Assembly (NCBI RefSeq): GCF_024343735.1
Contig: NZ_RJUE01000066.1
Span: 203,876-267,875, forward strand
Length of the DNA: 64,000 nt
Direction of reading: 5' to 3'
Origin: Lacihabitans sp. CCS-44
GTDB lineage: Bacteria > Bacteroidota > Bacteroidia > Cytophagales > Spirosomataceae
Shown: piece after piece, positions 27,804 to 36,682 of the stretch
Numbering within the stretch: the first letter of the stretch is position 1
Layout: every line of letters begins with the position of its first letter
Translations under genes and position numbers: made by a program
The notes under the pieces: model-generated
What the model was told of the DNA's origin: nothing
Databases searched by the model: none
What the model saw: only the letters and a program-made list of their open reading frames with translations

Positions 27804-28526
27804 TTGAATTTGAGGGCTTTTTTGTTTTTAGTATTTCTTTTACCAAGCGTGGCTTTGGGTCAGCAGTTTTACAGATTTAGGGCCGATGTGTCTATAAAAG
27901 ATAAACTCTCAAACGGTACTTACAGGCTCACTATGGGTAAAATCTATTATGATAAAATCTACAAAAAAATAGTTTATAAGCTAATTTTTCCGAAAAAGGA
28001 AACTATGGTGGTGCAAGACACTACTATGTTTTCTATCAATGACAAAAACCTCGTGATAGGCACCACTCGCACGTTTCTGATTCCTGAGTTTACGGCTTTT
28101 CACTTGGCTTTGACTGGTCAACTGTCTGACTACGGATTGAAGCCTAAAAACAACGAAAAGTCGATTTATAAAATTGGGAAGGTGGAAAAAACAAGCAATG
28201 GCGTTATCACCACTTGGGTTCCATCAGAAGATCAGTACAAGAAAGTATTTGGAAATATCAGAATGCAGACGATTAATAAACGATTAGACGCCATGGTTTT
28301 TTACAGTACCAAAGGTGCTGTGGTTAGTCAACAATACTTCAAAAAATACGTTAATGTGAAGGGCGTGGAATTCCCAACCGAGGTAACTATGGTAAGCATA
28401 AGCGAAAAAGGCGAAAAAAATATTCAATTAACTACCTATAAAAATGTGGTGATAGACCAAAATAATGAAGATGAAATATATCGTTATAAAGTTCCTATTT
28501 CTAGGTCTGCTGCTTCTAAAAAATGA
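27804..28526 (+). CDS. LolA-like outer-membrane lipoprotein-sorting family protein
   Basis: About 240 residues. Signal peptide about 1-20 (LRAFLFLVFLLPSVALG). The body (YRFRADVSIKDKLSNGTYRLTMGKIYYDK, PKKETMVVQDTTMFSI, QYFKKYVNVKGVEFPTEVTMVS) has the curved beta-sheet layout of LolA/LppX-type carriers, and the charge pattern fits a periplasmic lipid-binding fold. No ATG starts the frame: the usable codons are TTG at 27780, 27804 or 27810. I prefer 27804 because 27780 falls inside the preceding terminator. The last 62 bases overlap the YidD-like gene, which starts inside it. Confidence 0.7.
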   Translation: MNLRAFLFLVFLLPSVALGQQFYRFRADVSIKDKLSNGTYRLTMGKIYYDKIYKKIVYKLIFPKKETMVVQDTTMFSINDKNLVIGTTRTFLIPEFTAFHLALTGQLSDYGLKPKNNEKSIYKIGKVEKTSNGVITTWVPSEDQYKKVFGNIRMQTINKRLDAMVFYSTKGAVVSQQYFKKYVNVKGVEFPTEVTMVSISEKGEKNIQLTTYKNVVIDQNNEDEIYRYKVPISRSAASKK

Positions 28527-28893
28527 TGCTCAAGCACAGGTAAGTTTGTATAGGAATGTTCTGCCAAGTGGAGACATAAAAAAAGAGTATGTGGAAGCCA
28601 AAAACAATAAGAATGAAGTTCAAGTAGTTTTTTCAGGCCTGTTTTTGTTTTATAAAACCTTCTTCTCTTCACAAGATTTGACCGTCTGCACCTTCAGTCC
28701 TTCTTGTTCTGAATACGGTATATTGGCAGTAAAAAAATACGGCATGATAAAAGGTGGAGTAATGACCATGGATCGCTTGACACGATGCAACGGCCTTTCT
28801 CCCCACAATTACGAGTTCGACAAAACCACTATGCTTCTCAAAGATGACCCGAGAATCACACCAGCTGTATCCGTGGTTTCAAATATCAAATAA
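28465..28893 (+). CDS. YidD-like membrane protein insertion efficiency factor with a signal peptide
   Basis: 142 residues. The YidD core is VCTFSPSCSEYGILAVKKYG with Cys75, Cys81 and the later Cys108 in TRCNG, matching the family's conserved Cys positions; YidD aids YidC/Sec-mediated insertion of inner-membrane proteins. Unlike classic YidD (about 70-85 residues, next to rnpA and yidC), this one opens with a hydrophobic signal-like segment (VIKFLFLGLLLL...AQAQ) and an extra N-terminal half of about 60 residues. It overlaps the LolA-like gene and is followed 5 bases later by the TPR gene. Family assignment is confident; exact role less so. Confidence 0.85.
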   Translation: MKMKYIVIKFLFLGLLLLKNDAQAQVSLYRNVLPSGDIKKEYVEAKNNKNEVQVVFSGLFLFYKTFFSSQDLTVCTFSPSCSEYGILAVKKYGMIKGGVMTMDRLTRCNGLSPHNYEFDKTTMLLKDDPRITPAVSVVSNIK

Positions 28894-28898
28894 AAGAA

Positions 28899-29711
28899 AT
28901 GAGATTATTATTATTGCTATTTTCTATAAGTTTTACATTATCAGGACAAGATATTTTTACTTTCGAAAAATCCAGAAAATATGGAGATTACCTGTTAAAA
29001 TCTGGCCAATTTGAGCTCGCAAGTAAGGAATTTGAACGTTTGGTGTATCTATCCTCAAATAACGACACGCTAAAAACCAATCTATTAAAAGCCTACAGAC
29101 TATCAAATCAAACCACATTAGGTATAGAAAAACTTAGTGTCCTTTATGCTGATAAAACAAAAGTGCCTTATTCTCCAGCTTTGGAATTTTCAAAACTTCA
29201 AATGCAGAATCAGTCTTGGCAACAAGCAAAAGAATTTTGGAATAAAAATGAGAGCTTTTCTTCAGACGACAAAGTATTGCTGAATGTTACCTCAGACATT
29301 TTCAACAATGACTTTAAATCTGCACGAGTCAATATTTCTCAGATATCAAATCAAGAAAACGAACTTGGAATTGGCTATCGCTCTATTCTTGAAAAAGAGG
29401 TTCGGAAAAAAAGTCCCGGATTGGCGGCTTTAATGTCAGCCGTAGTTCCTGGCACTGGCAAAGCTTACTCAAACAATTGGAAAGACGGCATCGTCTCTCT
29501 TTTTTTTACAGCAGGTATGGCATTTCAGTCCTACAGAAGCTTTAACAAGTATGGCACAAACAACCACAGAGGATGGATATATGGAGGAATCGGACTTGGA
29601 TTTTATTTGGGCAATATTTACGGTTCGGTAAAATCAACCAAAGATTATAACAGAAAAAAAATAAACGCATTACAGCATGAAGCGAGTGCTCTTTTTAATA
29701 CTTATTACTAA
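28899..29711 (+). CDS. TPR-like protein with C-terminal DUF5683-like membrane domain (copy 1)
   Basis: 270 residues: short signal peptide, a TPR-like helical part (KYGDYLLKSGQFELASKEFERLVYL), then a hydrophobic domain beginning SPGLAALMSAVVPGTGKAYSNNWKDGI and continuing IVSLFFTAGMAF and YGGIGLGFYLGNIYGSVK, which resembles the DUF5683/TM2-type PG(l/t)Gk(q)Y signature. The end overlaps the next gene by 35 bases. Both genes share this layout. Likely an envelope component acting with the YidD-like protein; inference from neighbourhood. Confidence 0.75.
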   Translation: MRLLLLLFSISFTLSGQDIFTFEKSRKYGDYLLKSGQFELASKEFERLVYLSSNNDTLKTNLLKAYRLSNQTTLGIEKLSVLYADKTKVPYSPALEFSKLQMQNQSWQQAKEFWNKNESFSSDDKVLLNVTSDIFNNDFKSARVNISQISNQENELGIGYRSILEKEVRKKSPGLAALMSAVVPGTGKAYSNNWKDGIVSLFFTAGMAFQSYRSFNKYGTNNHRGWIYGGIGLGFYLGNIYGSVKSTKDYNRKKINALQHEASALFNTYY

Positions 29712-30513
29712 TTCGTTAACAAGTTTTGGACAGAGCCTAGAGCAGACCTTTGACTTTGCCAACCAACTCTATAAGCAAAAAAGCTATCAAAATGCAGTAG
29801 AAGCCTATAAAAGGGTGGTGTATTTTGACAGTACTTCTTTGTATTCGAAACAGATTTACCCCAAAATCGCTGATTGCCTATTCAACCTCCAAAAATATCA
29901 AGAATCAGCTGACTACTATGATTTGGCCTATTTTAGTACAGAAGACTCGTTGCTAAAGGACACCCATATTCTAAAAAAAATATCCTGTTTCCTCATTTTG
30001 CAACAATACGACTATGCCGAAATCGAACTTCTAAATTTGGATTCAGACCTTCCTGATAGTCTTGAATATGACAAAAATTTCTGTGAAGCTATTCTAAGAT
30101 TTGCCAAAGAAGAATATGATTTATCTGAGCAAATTTTCAAAAAGTTGGCTTCAGATACTTTAGCAGTAAATGCACTTTTCGACAAAAACACAAAGGTGAG
30201 TAAAATTAGCCCTAAGAAAGCCAAAATAATGAGTATGATTATGCCTGGCCTTGGTCAACTGTATGTAGGCGACGTAAAAAATGGCCTAAACTCTTTTATA
30301 TTATCGGCGGGTCTGTTTGCTTTGGGTGTTAGATCGGCCATCATCAACAATCCACTCGATGCGGCTATTTCGGTACTTCCGTGGTTTCAACGGTACTATC
30401 AAGGCGGATTCAAAAAAGCCGAACTCATAGCCATTGCGAAAATTCAAGAAAAAAGATATAAGATTTATAATCAACTACTTGACGAAGTTGAGAAAGGTGG
30501 AGTTTTGAGGTAG
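29677..30513 (+). CDS. TPR-like protein with DUF5683-like membrane domain (copy 2)
   Basis: 278 residues: signal peptide about 1-20 (TNSLTSFGQ), helical TPR-like repeats such as YKQKSYQNAVEAYKRVVYFD, and a C-terminal domain starting PKKAKIMSMIMPGLGQLYVGD with hydrophobic stretches (LNSFILSAGLFALGVRSA). The motif MPGLGQLYVGD is the DUF5683-type PG(l)GQ(l)Y signature. The ATG lies inside the preceding gene, so the two are translationally coupled. Last gene of the YidD-like cluster. Confidence 0.75.
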   Translation: MKRVLFLILITNSLTSFGQSLEQTFDFANQLYKQKSYQNAVEAYKRVVYFDSTSLYSKQIYPKIADCLFNLQKYQESADYYDLAYFSTEDSLLKDTHILKKISCFLILQQYDYAEIELLNLDSDLPDSLEYDKNFCEAILRFAKEEYDLSEQIFKKLASDTLAVNALFDKNTKVSKISPKKAKIMSMIMPGLGQLYVGDVKNGLNSFILSAGLFALGVRSAIINNPLDAAISVLPWFQRYYQGGFKKAELIAIAKIQEKRYKIYNQLLDEVEKGGVLR

Positions 30514-30517
30514 TTAA

Positions 30518-30650
30518 GAATGTAAAATTTTGAATGTAATAATCTGACATTCAAAAGGCTAAAATCTTAGCTAATGAAGCTAATAACTTCCTTTCACTTT
30601 CCTAAAACTTTTACATTTCAAATTCAAAATTTTGCATTTTACATTTAAAA
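30518..30650. repeat. Imperfect inverted repeat in the convergent gap
   Basis: GAATGTAAAATTTTGAATGT at 30518-30537 reappears, inverted and with small insertions, as TTCAAAATTTTGCATTTTAC within 30613-30650. The segment between contains a small AT-rich palindromic core (CTTAGCTAATGAAGCTAAT). It lies between convergent genes, so it may act as a folded 3' end or be a dispersed intergenic repeat. Confidence 0.5.
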
Positions 30651-30689
30651 AAATTCCATTCCATTTTCAAAAAACAGCACCAAAGCTTC

Positions 30690-32696
30690 TCAATACTGCA
30701 CACCATTGGCCTTCAATATTTCAATGGCATCAGGTTTGCCTTTTTTCGCTGCTTTCAAATACCAATCTTTGGCAACGTTTACTTGGCCTCTGTTCGCAAA
30801 ATTTATACCTATGTTATAATCATAATCTCCTGTGGAATCATAAACAGTAGCTCTCTGCCAATATTGTACGGCCTGCTCATGCATTCCTAAATCACTGAAT
30901 GTTACTCCAATATTTCGGTAAGCGGGCAAATAACTGGGCTTTTTATTAATCAAGTCAGCCAATAATTTCAACTCTGTCTGCGTGTCTCCTTTCAATTTGT
31001 GCGAATAGGATATATTAAGATATGCATCCCAATTTTCAGGATCCTTCGATATTATATCGCTAAATACTTTATTGGACTCATCAAACTGTTTAAGGTTCAT
31101 AAGAACCTGAGCGTAAGTATTTAAATAATCTAACTTATTAGGATCTTCTTTTGCCGCTTTTTCAGCAAACGGAAGAGCTTTTGAAAACTCATTAGACCTG
31201 AGGTATGCCAAGGCCGTAAGCCACTCCGTTCGTGGAGATTTGGGCAAGAACAATTGTGCTCTTTCTAAATAGATAAGGGCGTTTTTATAATCGCCTTCAT
31301 CAATAAACATCGAACCAATCGTTCTGCATACGTCTCCGTTTTTAAATCCATTATTATCTGCCCTAGTCAAATAACTTTTTGCGGTAGGAAACTCTTTTTG
31401 CCCTAAATGATACCAACCAATATTGCTTAATATCATGGCATCTTCAGGATAAAATTTTTCAGCTGGTTTGAAAAGCGTATACCCATTTTTCCAATGACCA
31501 GTCTGAAAGAATGTCAATACTGTCCACACCAATATCAATCCAAAAGAAGCTATCCTACCAAAATCGGTCTTAAGATTACCAAGCCAAAAAGCTACAAGAA
31601 ATAATGGACCAACAGAAGACAAATAATAATATCTATCTGCAACAATAGCACTGCCGACTGGTAAAATTTGAATTACAGTAGATATTGAAATCATAAAAAA
31701 AGCCACAGCCCACCAAACTTTTCTGTTTTTTCTACCTAACCAATACATAAGGCCCAAAAATATCATAAGACCTAATACCGCAAAATTATAAACAGCAGGA
31801 ATACTCCCTCCTATCTTGACAGGATAGGGATAAAATGGAAGTAAATTGATCGGGAGAATCGTTTTAAACCAATAAAACAAAAAGGAATAACACACAATTC
31901 TGAACCTCTCGGAGCCAGTATATGCGGCATTAATAACAGAAGAAGCATCTGCTCCCGCGTCTTTTTGAGCAGTAGTGGCTATGTATGCAAATACAAAAGT
32001 TATTACAAAGTATGGAATTTTGTCTAAGAGGTTTTTCCAAGAAAATTTCTTTCCAGCCATCCACCAGTCAGTCACAATCAATAAAGCAGGCAAAACCACC
32101 GCCATTCCTTTTGAAAGGCAACTCGCAAGAAATAAAACCAAAGAAAAAACATACATTATCTTATTTTTTGACTTACAGTAGTTTATATAATAAATCAAGG
32201 AAAGAAATAAGAACAATGTATATAAAACATCCTTTCGCTCTGCTGCCCAAGCTACAGACTCCACGTGCAAGGGATGTACAGCGAAGAAAAAAGCTAAAAG
32301 TATGGCTACCGAAGAATTTATTTCAAGTTTTCTGACCAAAACATACAAAAGAAAACTATTTATACTATGAATAAGAAGATTATTAAAATGTGAAAGCCAA
32401 GGTTTATCACCTACTATCAGATATTCTAAAGCTAAACTGAGCATGGTCAGTGGATGATAGTTGCCAACATGAAAATTTGTCAATAACGAACCTAAGTTAA
32501 AACTCTTAACAGCCTCATTAAGAACAATGTAAGGATCATCATCCCACACAAATCCATTTTGCCAAATCATACCATAGGCCGCAAAAACCAAGGCAATTAG
32601 GCCACCCAAAACCACCCACTTGTTATATTCCTTCTCTATTGTTGGACTCTCAATAGCTACTTTTTCTGTCTTTTGTTTAGGATTTTGCTTGGCCAT
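30690..32696 (-). CDS. TMTC-like membrane protein with C-terminal TPRs
   Basis: 668 residues. The N-terminal half has about 9-10 helices and the GT-C-type loop motif FVWDDDPYIVLNEAV (about 49-63), followed by HPLHVESVAWAAERKDVLYTLFL, which is the layout of TMTC/DUF1736 proteins; eukaryotic relatives transfer mannose to proteins. The C-terminal 270 residues are TPRs (for example PEDAMILSNIGWYHLGQKEF and DPENWDAYLNISYSHKLKGDT). Bacterial members are uncharacterised, so the transferase role is inference. The gene is alone and divergent from the TPR-led operon at 32851. Confidence 0.8.
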   Translation of the reverse strand: MAKQNPKQKTEKVAIESPTIEKEYNKWVVLGGLIALVFAAYGMIWQNGFVWDDDPYIVLNEAVKSFNLGSLLTNFHVGNYHPLTMLSLALEYLIVGDKPWLSHFNNLLIHSINSFLLYVLVRKLEINSSVAILLAFFFAVHPLHVESVAWAAERKDVLYTLFLFLSLIYYINYCKSKNKIMYVFSLVLFLASCLSKGMAVVLPALLIVTDWWMAGKKFSWKNLLDKIPYFVITFVFAYIATTAQKDAGADASSVINAAYTGSERFRIVCYSFLFYWFKTILPINLLPFYPYPVKIGGSIPAVYNFAVLGLMIFLGLMYWLGRKNRKVWWAVAFFMISISTVIQILPVGSAIVADRYYYLSSVGPLFLVAFWLGNLKTDFGRIASFGLILVWTVLTFFQTGHWKNGYTLFKPAEKFYPEDAMILSNIGWYHLGQKEFPTAKSYLTRADNNGFKNGDVCRTIGSMFIDEGDYKNALIYLERAQLFLPKSPRTEWLTALAYLRSNEFSKALPFAEKAAKEDPNKLDYLNTYAQVLMNLKQFDESNKVFSDIISKDPENWDAYLNISYSHKLKGDTQTELKLLADLINKKPSYLPAYRNIGVTFSDLGMHEQAVQYWQRATVYDSTGDYDYNIGINFANRGQVNVAKDWYLKAAKKGKPDAIEILKANGVQY

Positions 32697-32850
32697 AAAC
32701 CTGTTGTTATATTATAAAGGGTTCAAAAATTGATTTTTTGTAACAAAATACTGAAATTTACGTTTTGAAGGGGTTTAAAAAATCAATCAAAAATAATTTA
32801 AAGTTTTAAACTAATCAAAATTTTGAAACCTTCTATAATATAACCGTCCA

Positions 32851-34557
32851 ATGAGAATCTTAATAGTGTTCTTATTTTTAAGCTCAACTATCTTTGGCCA
32901 AACTGCCGTAGATGAAGCTCAAGATCAAAAAATAGAAGCCAAAGAGTTAAAAGCCGAACAGTCTTTTACCGAAGGTATGAAATTTTATTTGATTGAAGAT
33001 TTTGCAAAAGCTCAAGAGGAATTCAAAAAAAACATTAAAGTATTCGGAGAAAGCGGAAGCTCTCTTTTTATGCTTTCAAAAACCGAACTCGCCCTCAATC
33101 TAATAGAATCTGCTTTGATCACAGCTAAAAAAGCCGCCGATTTGGAAAAAGATAATTTTTTCTATTTACAGCATTTAGGAAATATTCAGTTTAAAAATAA
33201 TCTATATAAAGATGCAGCATTAACGATAAAAAAAACTCTAAAAATTAAGCCAACCTACGTTGAAGGATATTTGAATCTAGTTGATATCTATCTAATAGAG
33301 GGCAAAGAATCTGAAGCTATCAAAACTCTCGCAGACATGGAAGAATCTATGGGAGCTAGTGAGCAAATAACCCAAGCCAAGCAGGCTATTCTACTCAAAC
33401 AAAACAAAGTAGATGCAGCTCTGAAGGAGGGAAAAAAAATGCTAAAGTCTGACCCTCAATATATTTTACAACAATCCACCATTCTAATTTCGAACAATAG
33501 ATTTTCAGAGGCTAGCCAAATGCTCAAAAACGCCATAGATGAAAATCCAAGTTTTATGGAGGCTTATGGCTTATTATCAGAGACATATTCTAAACAAAAC
33601 AACAAAGAAGGTACGCAAGATGTACTTAAAAGTATTTTAGCTCAGCCAAGTTTGCCTTATTCCTTAAAAGCCAACGCTTTAGGCTCTTTTTTCAATACCC
33701 TTAAAAATGGAATTCAGCCTGAGGATGCTGCCTCTGCCCTCAGTTTTTGTGATCAAATTATAGCTCAACATCCCGACGAAGCCAGAACGTATGTTTACAA
33801 AGCCGACGTTTTGGTAAAATCTAATCGACTCTTAGAAGCAAGAGACGCCTACCTCAATGCAATAAAATATGATAAGGGAATATTTGAAGCATGGCTAGCC
33901 ATAACTGAACTTGACGTTAAACTCAGGAAGTTTGATGACTTATTAAAACATTCAGAAAAAGCCATAGAATACTACCCCAATCATGCCTATTTTTGGTATC
34001 ATTTAGGATTTGCTCAATTACAAACCAAAAACTTTGATGACGCCTTGGTGTCTTTTGAAGAAGCAGTTGCAGTAAATACCAACAATAAAGAGCTCAAGCA
34101 TCACATAAATGCTAGTATGGCTGAAATATATTATTTGACTGGCAAATTGGAAAAATCTATTGAGCTTTTTGAAATTGTTTTGACTGAAAATCCAAACAAT
34201 GAACAAGCTTTAAATAGCTACAGCCTGCTTTTGGCGAATAGTAAAAAAAATCTTGATAAAGCTATGGCATTATCCGACCGTTTGGTAAAACTATACCCTA
34301 CTCATTCACACAATTATGACACTTTCGCTTGGGTTCTATACCAAAAAGGAGACTTGGCAAAAGCAAATGAAATGATAGATTTGGCAATTTCGAAGGATAA
34401 AACCGGAACCGATAGTATATTTGAACACAAAGGGGACATACTCTTCAAACTTGGACAGACGGATAATGCTGTAGAAGCTTGGAAAAAAGCCCTAGAACTA
34501 AACAAATCCAACAAAAAACTTGAAAATAAAATAAAAGACAGAACCATTATTGAATAA
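32851..34557 (+). CDS. Secreted tetratricopeptide-repeat protein, first gene of the panB/comEC operon
   Basis: 568 residues with signal peptide 1-17 (SSTIFGQ). The rest is a ladder of TPR helices (for example FAKAQEEFKKNIKVFGESGSSLF, DAYLNAIKYDKGIFEAWLAITEL and LTENPNNEQALNSYSLLLA). It starts an operon of six tightly packed genes (1 to 14 bases apart). TPR-DUF4292-EnvC-like in this order is a recurring arrangement of the phylum. Probably a periplasmic scaffold; partners unknown. Confidence 0.8.
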   Translation: MRILIVFLFLSSTIFGQTAVDEAQDQKIEAKELKAEQSFTEGMKFYLIEDFAKAQEEFKKNIKVFGESGSSLFMLSKTELALNLIESALITAKKAADLEKDNFFYLQHLGNIQFKNNLYKDAALTIKKTLKIKPTYVEGYLNLVDIYLIEGKESEAIKTLADMEESMGASEQITQAKQAILLKQNKVDAALKEGKKMLKSDPQYILQQSTILISNNRFSEASQMLKNAIDENPSFMEAYGLLSETYSKQNNKEGTQDVLKSILAQPSLPYSLKANALGSFFNTLKNGIQPEDAASALSFCDQIIAQHPDEARTYVYKADVLVKSNRLLEARDAYLNAIKYDKGIFEAWLAITELDVKLRKFDDLLKHSEKAIEYYPNHAYFWYHLGFAQLQTKNFDDALVSFEEAVAVNTNNKELKHHINASMAEIYYLTGKLEKSIELFEIVLTENPNNEQALNSYSLLLANSKKNLDKAMALSDRLVKLYPTHSHNYDTFAWVLYQKGDLAKANEMIDLAISKDKTGTDSIFEHKGDILFKLGQTDNAVEAWKKALELNKSNKKLENKIKDRTIIE

Positions 34558-34558
34558 A

Positions 34559-35389
34559 ATGAGTGTACTCCAAAAACTATTTTTTTTGGGTTTTATTGTT
34601 GTTGTAGCAACATCTTGTAGAAGCCACAAGATGAAGAAAAACAGTATTGTATTAGGAACAAACACATCGACAGCCGACTCCGTTATTGTAAAAAAGGACA
34701 GTGTTGTAATAACTGAAGTTCCCAAAGAAGAGAAAGTATTTTTCGAAACCCAAGAAATAGATTTTGAAAAATTGAAAATAAAATCAAAAATAAGCATCAA
34801 AACTGCCAAAATAGATCAAAATATTCCTGCCACTATACATGTAAAGAAAGACAGCGTTATCTGGATTTCTATCGCACTGGGCCTTGAAGCAGCAAGGGTG
34901 AGCATTAATCCTGATAGTATATTTCTATTGGACAGGCTTAATAGAAAATATTATAAAGTCAGCTTTAAGGAACTTAGCGAGAATTTTGATTTTGAACTGA
35001 ATTTCAATATGGTGCAATCTCTCCTAATTGGAAATCTTCCAATAAAAATAGACAGCGGAGATGTTTACAAAAAACTTAGTGAGTTTAATAGCATTTCTCA
35101 GACACGGAACGAAATCGAAATAGAGAACAGATTCGATCTTGAAAAAAGTAAACTATTTTATATCAACGCCACCGATAAAAAAACGAACACCAAACTAAAT
35201 ATTGATTATAAAAGCTTTGTGAATGAAGACAACAAACTTGTGCCAACTATTATATCTTTATTGATTTCTGGTAAAAACGAAGCAAAAATAGAATTCGAAC
35301 ACTCCAAGTTTGATTTTTTAGACCGAAACATTCGTTTCCCTTTTAATATTCCTAAAGGTTATACTTTAGAAAAAATACCTAATTTTTGA
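34559..35389 (+). CDS. DUF4292 family lipoprotein
   Basis: 276 residues; the lipobox is VVATSC (Cys about 20). Features of the family: KSKISIKTAKIDQNIPATIHVKKDSVIWISI near residues 75-105, then a LolA/LolB-like curved sheet through to FPFNIPKGYTLEKIPNF at the end. The ATG at 34559 is used because a longer reading needs a TTG; it starts 1 base after the TPR gene's stop. Function unknown; the fold and anchoring suggest an outer-membrane lipid- or lipoprotein-handling role. Confidence 0.85.
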   Translation: MSVLQKLFFLGFIVVVATSCRSHKMKKNSIVLGTNTSTADSVIVKKDSVVITEVPKEEKVFFETQEIDFEKLKIKSKISIKTAKIDQNIPATIHVKKDSVIWISIALGLEAARVSINPDSIFLLDRLNRKYYKVSFKELSENFDFELNFNMVQSLLIGNLPIKIDSGDVYKKLSEFNSISQTRNEIEIENRFDLEKSKLFYINATDKKTNTKLNIDYKSFVNEDNKLVPTIISLLISGKNEAKIEFEHSKFDFLDRNIRFPFNIPKGYTLEKIPNF

Positions 35390-35403
35390 TATTAGGCTAT
35401 AAT

Positions 35404-36675
35404 ATGAAAAAATACTCTATTTTAATTTTCGCATTTCTATTAACATTTTCCACTTTTGCACAAAAACAAAAGAGCAGGGCTGCTTTAGAGTCAGATAAAA
35501 AAAAGAACCTTCAGAAGATTGCTCAAGTAAAAAAAATACTAAATGAGACCCAAAAAGAGAAACAAAATACGCTAGGACACATCAAAGCCATAAATCAACA
35601 AATTGACAATCAACAGAATAAAATTAATTTAGCTTTAGAAGACATCGAACTTATCAAAGTAGAGATGCTGGAAATACAAAAAGCACAGAGCGATCTTTTC
35701 AAACAACTCAACGCATTACAAACTGAATATTCTGAGACTATTTACAGAGAATCAAAGAATAGCAACAAACTTACAAAAATGGGTTTCTTGTTTTCCTCTG
35801 GCTCTATAAATGAACTTTTCTTGAGATACAAATATCTAGAACAATACACTGAAAACAGAAAACACCAGCTTTTACAAATCAAAAAGATAGGCGAAATGCT
35901 AAAACAACGCCAAAGAACTCTACTCGAGAAAAAAATTACACAGCAAAATCTTATTAATATTGTAAAAATTGAAGCGAAAAGCCTTGAAGCACTCAGAGAA
36001 AAACAAGATTTAATCGTAAAAGGCCTTAATGAAAAAGAAAGTGACCTAAAAAGCGAATTAGAAAAATCAAAAGCAGCATTAACTAGCCTTAACTCTGTAA
36101 TTTCTAATGCTATAGAGAAAGAACAGAAAGCTAGAAAAGTACCAGCCTCAAGAAAAGAAAAACAAATTGAAATAGCCGAAAGAGAAAAGAAAATATTGGG
36201 CGATAGAGAAAGTAAGAAGGCTGTTGTAAAAGAGGCTGAAACTGCCAGCAGGCCCAATAAGATTTCTAGCAAAAACTTTGGTGCCAGCAAAGCAAGACTT
36301 GCTTGGCCTGTAGACGGTTTTGTTTCAGATAAGTTTGGGGTAAAAAACCACCCAGTTTTGAAGGGCTTAAAAGTCGACAACAACGGCATTGATATTCAAG
36401 CTTCACCAAATGCTCCAGTAAGAGCAGTATTTGAGGGTGTTGTTCTTGATATTTCACAAATCCCTGGTCTCAACAATGTCGTGGCTATTCAACATGGTGA
36501 CTACTACACTGTTTATGCCAACCTTGAAAATGTAAATGTGAATATAAACCAGCAAGTAAGCCTACAGCAACAAATTGGCACTGTAGCCTACAAAGATGGC
36601 AGTCCTGAGATAAACTTCCAGATTTGGCATAATTTCAGTAAACTCAATCCCGAGCCTTGGTTAGGATCTAAATAA
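35404..36675 (+). CDS. EnvC-like murein hydrolase activator with degenerate M23 (LytM) domain
   Basis: 423 residues: signal peptide 1-19, a long coiled coil (about 20-250, highly charged [23 protein letters not shown] type), then a LytM/M23 domain from [16 protein letters not shown] (about 305). Active LytM peptidases need HxxxD and HxH zinc ligands. Here the first site reads [11 protein letters not shown], with Asn where His belongs, and the last site keeps only one His (INFQIWHN). So it is most likely a regulator of amidases like E. coli EnvC rather than a peptidase. The ATG at 35404 opens the signal peptide. Operon with panB and comEC. Confidence 0.85.
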   Translation: MKKYSILIFAFLLTFSTFAQKQKSRAALESDKKKNLQKIAQVKKILNETQKEKQNTLGHIKAINQQIDNQQNKINLALEDIELIKVEMLEIQKAQSDLFKQLNALQTEYSETIYRESKNSNKLTKMGFLFSSGSINELFLRYKYLEQYTENRKHQLLQIKKIGEMLKQRQRTLLEKKITQQNLINIVKIEAKSLEALREKQDLIVKGLNEKESDLKSELEKSKAALTSLNSVISNAIEKEQKARKVPASRKEKQIEIAEREKKILGDRESKKAVVKEAETASRPNKISSKNFGASKARLAWPVDGFVSDKFGVKNHPVLKGLKVDNNGIDIQASPNAPVRAVFEGVVLDISQIPGLNNVVAIQHGDYYTVYANLENVNVNINQQVSLQQQIGTVAYKDGSPEINFQIWHNFSKLNPEPWLGSK

Positions 36676-36682
36676 TATAAAA

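Noticed and set aside
35742..36389. 215-codon open frame on the minus strand
   Set aside because: Opposite-strand shadow of the EnvC-like coiled coil; Ser/Phe-rich composition comes from the complement of Lys/Glu codons.
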